Source of the DNA: JAYRZB01 sp041916675
GTDB lineage: Bacteria > Pseudomonadota > Alphaproteobacteria > Rhizobiales > Devosiaceae
Length of the DNA stretch: 64,000 nucleotides
Reading direction: 5' to 3'
Assembly: GCA_041916675.1 (NCBI GenBank)
Contig: JAYRZB010000006.1
Location: forward strand, 186,001-250,000
Shown here piece after piece: positions 59,918-64,000 of the stretch. How positions within the stretch are numbered: the stretch's first letter is position 1; every line of letters starts with the position of its first letter. The position numbers were made by a program, and so were the translations under genes. Below the pieces are notes generated by a model, which searched no databases, was not told where the DNA came from, and saw only the letters and a program-made list of their open reading frames with translations.

Positions 59918-60888
59918 AATGTGCGGCCTTTCATGGCAATAAAGGCACCCAGCATCACCACCAGCACCATGATGGCGCCTTCGATGATGGTGGTCACGTT
60001 GGGGTCGACGGCCAAGAGCGTCAGGTCGGTGCGCACCAGCCGCAGGGTGAACACAGCAACGATCGGACCAACCAGCCCGCCACGTCCGCCGCCCAGCACC
60101 ACCCCTCCCAGCACCACGGCCGCCACGCTGGCCAAGAGGTAAGGCCCGGGAATGGGCGCGCCGATACCGGTGCTCATGGTCAGGGATATGCCGCCCATGG
60201 CAGCCAAAAGCCCGGCCAGCCCATAGGCGATGATGCGCGTGCGCGCCACCGGCACGCCGGAGCGGAAGGCAGCCAGCTCGCTCGAACCGGTCGCATAGAT
60301 CGAGAGCCCCAGCCGCGAGTGTTTGAGCGGGATCCAGATCGCTGCCAGCGCCACCACCAGCAGCACCAGCGCATTGGGTATCCACATGGTGATCCAGTCG
60401 GGTATGCCGGGGATCGGCAGCGTGCCCACGATCATCGCCTTGAGCCAGAGCGCCGCCCCGCCGCCGGGCGAGGCCAGGATCAACAGCGCCACGCCCTGCA
60501 ACACGAACAGCATGGCCAGCGTCACCACGATATCGGGCACGCGGGTGATCACGATCAACACCCCATTCAGCGCCCCCAGCCCAAAGCCCATGGCCAGCAC
60601 CAGGGGAATGACGACAAAGGCAAATTCCTCGCTGGCCCCTGCCATCAGCACTGCTGCCGTGACGCTGGTCACCGCCATCATCGAGGCAATCGATAGATCG
60701 ATCCCGCCTACGATCACCACGATGGCCTGCGCCGCCACGGCAAAGGCGTAGGGCAGGGCGGCGCGAACCAGTGAGCCGAAATCATTGGCCCCGTAATTGG
60801 GCTGGATGAACTTGGTCAACAGCACCAGGGCCGCAAACAGCACCCAGAGCCCGGTCACCCAGGCATTGCGCTTGAAAAAGCCCGTCAT
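59914..60888 (-). CDS. sugar ABC transporter permease (RbsC-type)
   Basis: A 324-residue permease of the same family, with about nine helices. It shows VGGIDLSIASMMAVTSVTAA, YATGSSELAAFRSGV and VVLGGVVLGGGRGGLVGPIVA. Two separate permease genes imply a heterodimeric channel rather than the single RbsC type. It overlaps the ATPase gene by 4 bases, so ATPase and both permeases are translationally coupled. Confidence 0.92.
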   Translation of the reverse strand: MTGFFKRNAWVTGLWVLFAALVLLTKFIQPNYGANDFGSLVRAALPYAFAVAAQAIVVIVGGIDLSIASMMAVTSVTAAVLMAGASEEFAFVVIPLVLAMGFGLGALNGVLIVITRVPDIVVTLAMLFVLQGVALLILASPGGGAALWLKAMIVGTLPIPGIPDWITMWIPNALVLLVVALAAIWIPLKHSRLGLSIYATGSSELAAFRSGVPVARTRIIAYGLAGLLAAMGGISLTMSTGIGAPIPGPYLLASVAAVVLGGVVLGGGRGGLVGPIVAVFTLRLVRTDLTLLAVDPNVTTIIEGAIMVLVVMLGAFIAMKGRTL

Positions 60889-62378
60889 GCGGCACCCTCC
60901 TTGCCGCTCTGGCGCGACAGGCCGTAGGAGGCGCGGGTGAGGGTTGCCTCATCTGCCATCGTGGCGGGCATGATGTCGACGACCCGGCCGCCGAAAATGG
61001 CGATCACGCTGTCACAGACCATGGGCACTTCCTCGAGTTCGGAAGTGTAGAACAACACCGATTTCCCCTGTCCGGCCAGCTCACGCAGCAGTTTGTAGAT
61101 TTCGTGCTTGGTGCCCACATCAATCCCGCGCGTGGGATCAAAGCAGAGGATGGTGCGCGCGTCTGCCGCGATCCAGCGGGCAATGGTGACCTTTTGCTGG
61201 TTGCCGCCCGAAAGCCTTTGCACTTCGCCCTGGGCGCGGGTGTCGATCTGCAGGCGCTTGATCGCTTTGCCGACCACATCGGCCTCGCGCGCCATGTTGA
61301 TCGGCCCCCAGCGTTTGACCGGCGCAGTAAAGGGCAGGGCAATATTCTCGCGCACCGAGCGATGCATCAACAATGCATCGGCACGGTTGCCGGGCACATA
61401 GGCGATCGATTGGGCAATCGCATCCTTGGGGTGGTTGAAGCTCACAGCCTTGCCGTCAACCTCGATGGTGCCGCCCAGCGCCTTGGCCGAACCGGCGAGG
61501 GCCGCAAACAGTTCATCCTGCCCCTGGCCTTCCAGCGCGACAACACCGGTGACCTCGCCGTCACGCAGGTCGAACGAGACATCGTGCAGTTTGCTGCCCG
61601 CCTTGAGGTTGCGCACCCCGATGCGCACCGGCTTTGGCGGGTTGGCCTCCGTGTCCTGGCGCGCCAGCGCGGCGCGGCGCTTTTCAATCCTGGCGCCGAG
61701 CATCAGTTCGACGATCTTTTCCTCAATGCCGGGGCCGATATCCACCACACCCACGGTTTCGCCATCGCGCAACACGGTGGCGCGGTTGCAGACAGCGGCA
61801 ATTTCGACAAAGCGGTGCGAGATAAAGATCACCGACTTGCCGGTGGCGGCCTGCTGGCGCACGACGTCGAGCACGCGCTCAGCAAGATCCCCGGGCAGGG
61901 CAGCGGTCATTTCATCGAGCAGCAGCACGTCCGGTTCGGCCGCCAGCGCCCGCGCCAGATCGAGCACGCGCACGATGGCCAGCGGCAGGTCGCGCGCCAC
62001 CGCCTGCATATCAAGGTCGGGCAGGCCAAGATCGCGTACAAATCCGGTAAAGGCCTCGACCGGTGTGCGGTTCAGGCGCAGGTTATCGATCACGCTCAGG
62101 TCCGGGATCAGGGATGGTTCCTGATAGACCGGCACCAGGCCCGAGCGGCGGGCATGGGCAGGCGAGCGCACGTTGAGTTCCCGGCCACGGATCAGAATGC
62201 GGCCCGAAGTCGGCGGCACCGCGCCGGTGAGGATTTTAACGAGGGTGGATTTACCGGCGCCATTGGCGCCCAGCAAGGCATGGACTTCGCCGGGCAGCAC
62301 CGAAAGCGATGCATTGCGCAGGGCGGCAACGGCACCATAGGACTTGGCGACGCCAGCTGCGTCCAGAAGCGGGTTCAT
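60885..62378 (-). CDS. sugar ABC transporter ATP-binding protein (double NBD, asymmetric)
   Basis: A 497-residue RbsA/XylG-like protein with two fused nucleotide-binding domains. NBD1 has an intact Walker A GANGAGKST (residues 37-45) and Walker B LLLDEMTAAL. Its signature region reads DLPLAIVRVLDLARAL where RbsA-type proteins have LSxxxQQ. NBD2 lacks a Walker A (LEGQGQDEL, as is common in this family) and reads ILCFDPTRGIDVG at Walker B in place of LDEPTRG, but keeps LSGGNQQK. Only one composite ATP site therefore looks complete. The ATG at 62378 is preferred to a GTG at 62384; neither has a clear Shine-Dalgarno sequence. Confidence 0.93.
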   Translation of the reverse strand: MNPLLDAAGVAKSYGAVAALRNASLSVLPGEVHALLGANGAGKSTLVKILTGAVPPTSGRILIRGRELNVRSPAHARRSGLVPVYQEPSLIPDLSVIDNLRLNRTPVEAFTGFVRDLGLPDLDMQAVARDLPLAIVRVLDLARALAAEPDVLLLDEMTAALPGDLAERVLDVVRQQAATGKSVIFISHRFVEIAAVCNRATVLRDGETVGVVDIGPGIEEKIVELMLGARIEKRRAALARQDTEANPPKPVRIGVRNLKAGSKLHDVSFDLRDGEVTGVVALEGQGQDELFAALAGSAKALGGTIEVDGKAVSFNHPKDAIAQSIAYVPGNRADALLMHRSVRENIALPFTAPVKRWGPINMAREADVVGKAIKRLQIDTRAQGEVQRLSGGNQQKVTIARWIAADARTILCFDPTRGIDVGTKHEIYKLLRELAGQGKSVLFYTSELEEVPMVCDSVIAIFGGRVVDIMPATMADEATLTRASYGLSRQSGKEGAA

Positions 62379-62411
62379 GGTCACACAATGAGCAGCCGTT
62401 TGATCGGAAGA

Positions 62412-62438
62412 GGGAGATGAGGCCGGGCCTCACCTCCC
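62412..62438 (-). other. intercistronic hairpin after the binding-protein gene
   Basis: On the minus-strand RNA, GGGAGGUGAGGC pairs with GCCUCAUCUCCC (12 bp including one G-U pair) around CCG, 19 bases after the binding-protein stop and before the ATPase gene. No T tract follows. Such hairpins often protect the abundant binding-protein mRNA from 3' decay and lower expression of the downstream genes. Confidence 0.7.
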
Positions 62439-62457
62439 CGCAGGTTCGAGCGCGCTT

Positions 62458-63495
62458 TTATTCGCCGGGGCCCTTGCAGGCCACGATCTGCTCTTTGGTA
62501 TAGGTGGTCCAGTCCGGGATCGAGATCGACACCGGCCATTCCTGGCTCAGGGAAGGATCCGCCGCTGCGGCCAGCTGGGCCTTGCCTTCCGGGGTCACGT
62601 TTTCCCACAGCTGGGGTTCGACCAGCACGCTCTGCTGGGCCGGCTTGTTGCCTTCGAGGATCTGCAGGGCCAGGGTCACGCCGGCACCGCCGACCGAACC
62701 CGGATTGGTGACCGCAGCGCCCTTGAGGCCTTCAACCGAATTGAGCTGGCCCACAAAGCCGGCATTGTCGGCACCCACCACCGGCACCAGCGGAGCGCCG
62801 GATTCAACCAGGGCATCGACAATCACATTGTCGATCCCTGAGGTCCAGATGCCGTCAAACGGCGCGCCGGTGGCGATATAGTCGAGGATCTGCTGCTTGC
62901 CCTGATCCTGCTGCCAGCCGGTAAAGGTTTCCTGGGCTACGGTGACGCCGGGGAATTCGGCCAGGGCCTTCTTGAAGCCCTTGTCGCGGTCGCTGTCGGC
63001 CGAAGCGCCGGCGGCCCCGCGCATGTAGACCACCGATCCCTTACCGCCCATGGTCTCGAACAGCCACTTGGCGCCGAGATAGGCATACTGTTCCTGGTTG
63101 TTTTGCAGGATATAGGCGGTGGGTTCGGTCACGTTCTGGTCAACGACCACCACAACGATACCGGCAGCGCTGGCTTCGGCCAGGGCAGGCTGGATACCGG
63201 CCGGGTCGGATGGGTTGACGATGATGGCGTCAACGCCGGCGCTGATCAGGTTGCGGATGTCTTCTAGCTGACCAGCCGCATCGGTATTGCGGTGGGCAAT
63301 GTTGAGCGATGCCACCTTGCCCGAAGCCAGCGCCTGGGCCTTGATCGAGCACACCATTTCTTCGCGCCAGCCATTGCCCTGCACGGTGTTCGAAACGCCG
63401 ATGGTGAACCCTTCCTGGGCGAATGCGGGAGCCGCACCCATCAGGGCGACACCCGACAGCAGCGACAGCATGATTGTCTTCGTGGTCTTTTTCAT
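62458..63495 (-). CDS. periplasmic sugar-binding protein of the ABC transporter
   Basis: A 345-residue solute-binding protein of the RbsB/Peripla_BP_4 class. The signal peptide (residues 1-26) ends in APAFA before QEGFTIG. The first lobe begins TIGVSNTVQGNGWREEM. ISAGVDAIIVNPSDPAGIQPAL, VVVDQNV, SDRDKGFKKALAEFPGVTV and VVGADNAGFV are typical class landmarks. The ATG at 63495 is preceded by GGAGGAAG, a very strong site. It binds a sugar or polyol of unknown identity and is the first complete transport gene of the operon in this window. Confidence 0.93.
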   Translation of the reverse strand: MKKTTKTIMLSLLSGVALMGAAPAFAQEGFTIGVSNTVQGNGWREEMVCSIKAQALASGKVASLNIAHRNTDAAGQLEDIRNLISAGVDAIIVNPSDPAGIQPALAEASAAGIVVVVVDQNVTEPTAYILQNNQEQYAYLGAKWLFETMGGKGSVVYMRGAAGASADSDRDKGFKKALAEFPGVTVAQETFTGWQQDQGKQQILDYIATGAPFDGIWTSGIDNVIVDALVESGAPLVPVVGADNAGFVGQLNSVEGLKGAAVTNPGSVGGAGVTLALQILEGNKPAQQSVLVEPQLWENVTPEGKAQLAAAADPSLSQEWPVSISIPDWTTYTKEQIVACKGPGE

Positions 63496-63551
63496 GGGTA
63501 GTCTTCCTCCTCATTGCGAATGGATCGTTCGACGTCCGGCCTTTCCGGCCG

Positions 63552-64000
63552 TTATTTGACGAAGGGCGCCAGCACATCCCGGGCCAGCAGGAAGCCTGCC
63601 TTGACCTTTTCGTCGGTGCCTTCGAAGCGCCGGTCTTCGTGTTCGATGATCACCGGGCCGTCATATCCGGCCCGATAGAGCCCGGAAAAGAACCGGTTCC
63701 AGTTGACCTCCCCAAGGCCGGGCATGCGGGGCACCTGCCAGCCGATGCCCGACGATAGTATGCCCCGTTCATAAAGGCCATCCTTGTCGATCATCAGGTC
63801 CTTGGCGTGGACATGCAGCATGGATGGGCCGAATTCGCCGATGAAACGCTCCATGTCGATCATCTGCCAGATCAGGTGCGAGGGGTCGAAGTTCATGCCC
63901 ACGCCCGGGCCCCAGTTTTCGAGTATCCGGCGCCAGATCAGGGGCGAATAGGCGATATTGTGCCCGCCCGGCCACTCGTCGTGGCTAAAGATCATCGGGC
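63552..64000 (-). CDS. sugar phosphate isomerase/epimerase, TIM barrel (N-terminal part outside window)
   Basis: The C-terminal 148 codons of an AP endonuclease 2-like TIM-barrel protein; the frame is open through base 64000, so the start lies beyond the window. Visible elements are GVGMNFDPSHLIWQMID (a Asp-Pro-Ser-His metal-site segment), MLHVHAKDL, the Gly-rich RMPGLGEVNW and VIIEHEDRRFEG, whose Glu is a usual metal ligand. Members isomerise or epimerise sugars and inositol derivatives. It precedes the binding-protein gene by 56 bases and belongs to the same operon. Confidence 0.88.
   Translation of the reverse strand, partial: PMIFSHDEWPGGHNIAYSPLIWRRILENWGPGVGMNFDPSHLIWQMIDMERFIGEFGPSMLHVHAKDLMIDKDGLYERGILSSGIGWQVPRMPGLGEVNWNRFFSGLYRAGYDGPVIIEHEDRRFEGTDEKVKAGFLLARDVLAPFVK

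Noticed and set aside
59918..60385. N-terminal extension of the second sugar permease
   Set aside because: The open frame continues only as an alternate frame inside the other permease gene; the ATGA overlap at 59914-59917 is the normal coupling.

Overview
The window is GC-rich (roughly 65 percent by eye) bacterial chromosome, almost all housekeeping genes packed in operons. The gene set points to an alphaproteobacterium of the Hyphomicrobiales, probably Devosia-like. Reasons: a TCA block ordered mdh-sucC-sucD-sucA-sucB-lpd next to sdh, an F1-only ATP synthase operon atpHAGDC with the F0 genes elsewhere, a Brucella Omp19-like lipoprotein, and the nadD-rsfS-rlmH-envC-ctpA-rppH envelope and ribosome cluster. 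The genus is an inference, not a read-out.

Bases 1-16700 hold central carbon metabolism: the end of sdhD, then sdhA, a low-GC foreign-looking gene, a small secreted protein, sdhB, a DUF2007-like protein, an Omp19-like lipoprotein and zapE. Next come mdh, sucCD, a small cupin, sucAB, a LysE-type exporter and lpd. Together these cover 2-oxoglutarate to oxaloacetate. Bases 16700-21000 hold a DMT permease and xerC (minus strand), then priA (plus strand). Bases 21200-26170 hold atpHAGDC.

Bases 26200-32740 hold three tandem methyl-accepting chemotaxis proteins with different sensory modules (Cache-like, four-helix bundle, double PAS) and no other che gene. Bases 32739-45362 are a long minus-strand run: racemase, rppH, YibQ-type deacetylase, ctpA, envC-like, rlmH, rsfS, nadD, proA, proB, obgE, two GNATs, rpmA, rplU. 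A gamma-glutamylcyclotransferase-like gene and tRNA-Ser(CGA) follow.

Bases 46444-54317 are a complete kdp potassium uptake locus (kdpFABC plus sensor kinase kdpD and regulator kdpE), led by an extra 27-residue membrane peptide. Bases 54347-64000 are a sugar or polyol utilisation locus. An SDR, a mannitol dehydrogenase-family enzyme and an RpiR regulator face an oppositely oriented operon: TIM-barrel isomerase (cut by the window end), periplasmic binding protein, ABC ATPase, two permeases, Gfo/Idh dehydrogenase. The substrate cannot be named from sequence.

No insertion sequence, prophage, CRISPR array, rRNA operon or replication origin was seen, and no gene-free stretch exceeds 300 bases. I did not find a clearly new defence or mobile system. 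The best leads are the foreign gene inside the sdh operon, the tiny membrane protein ahead of kdpF, the asymmetric ABC ATPase, the receptor tethers of the chemoreceptor trio, and several palindromes at promoters and gene ends.
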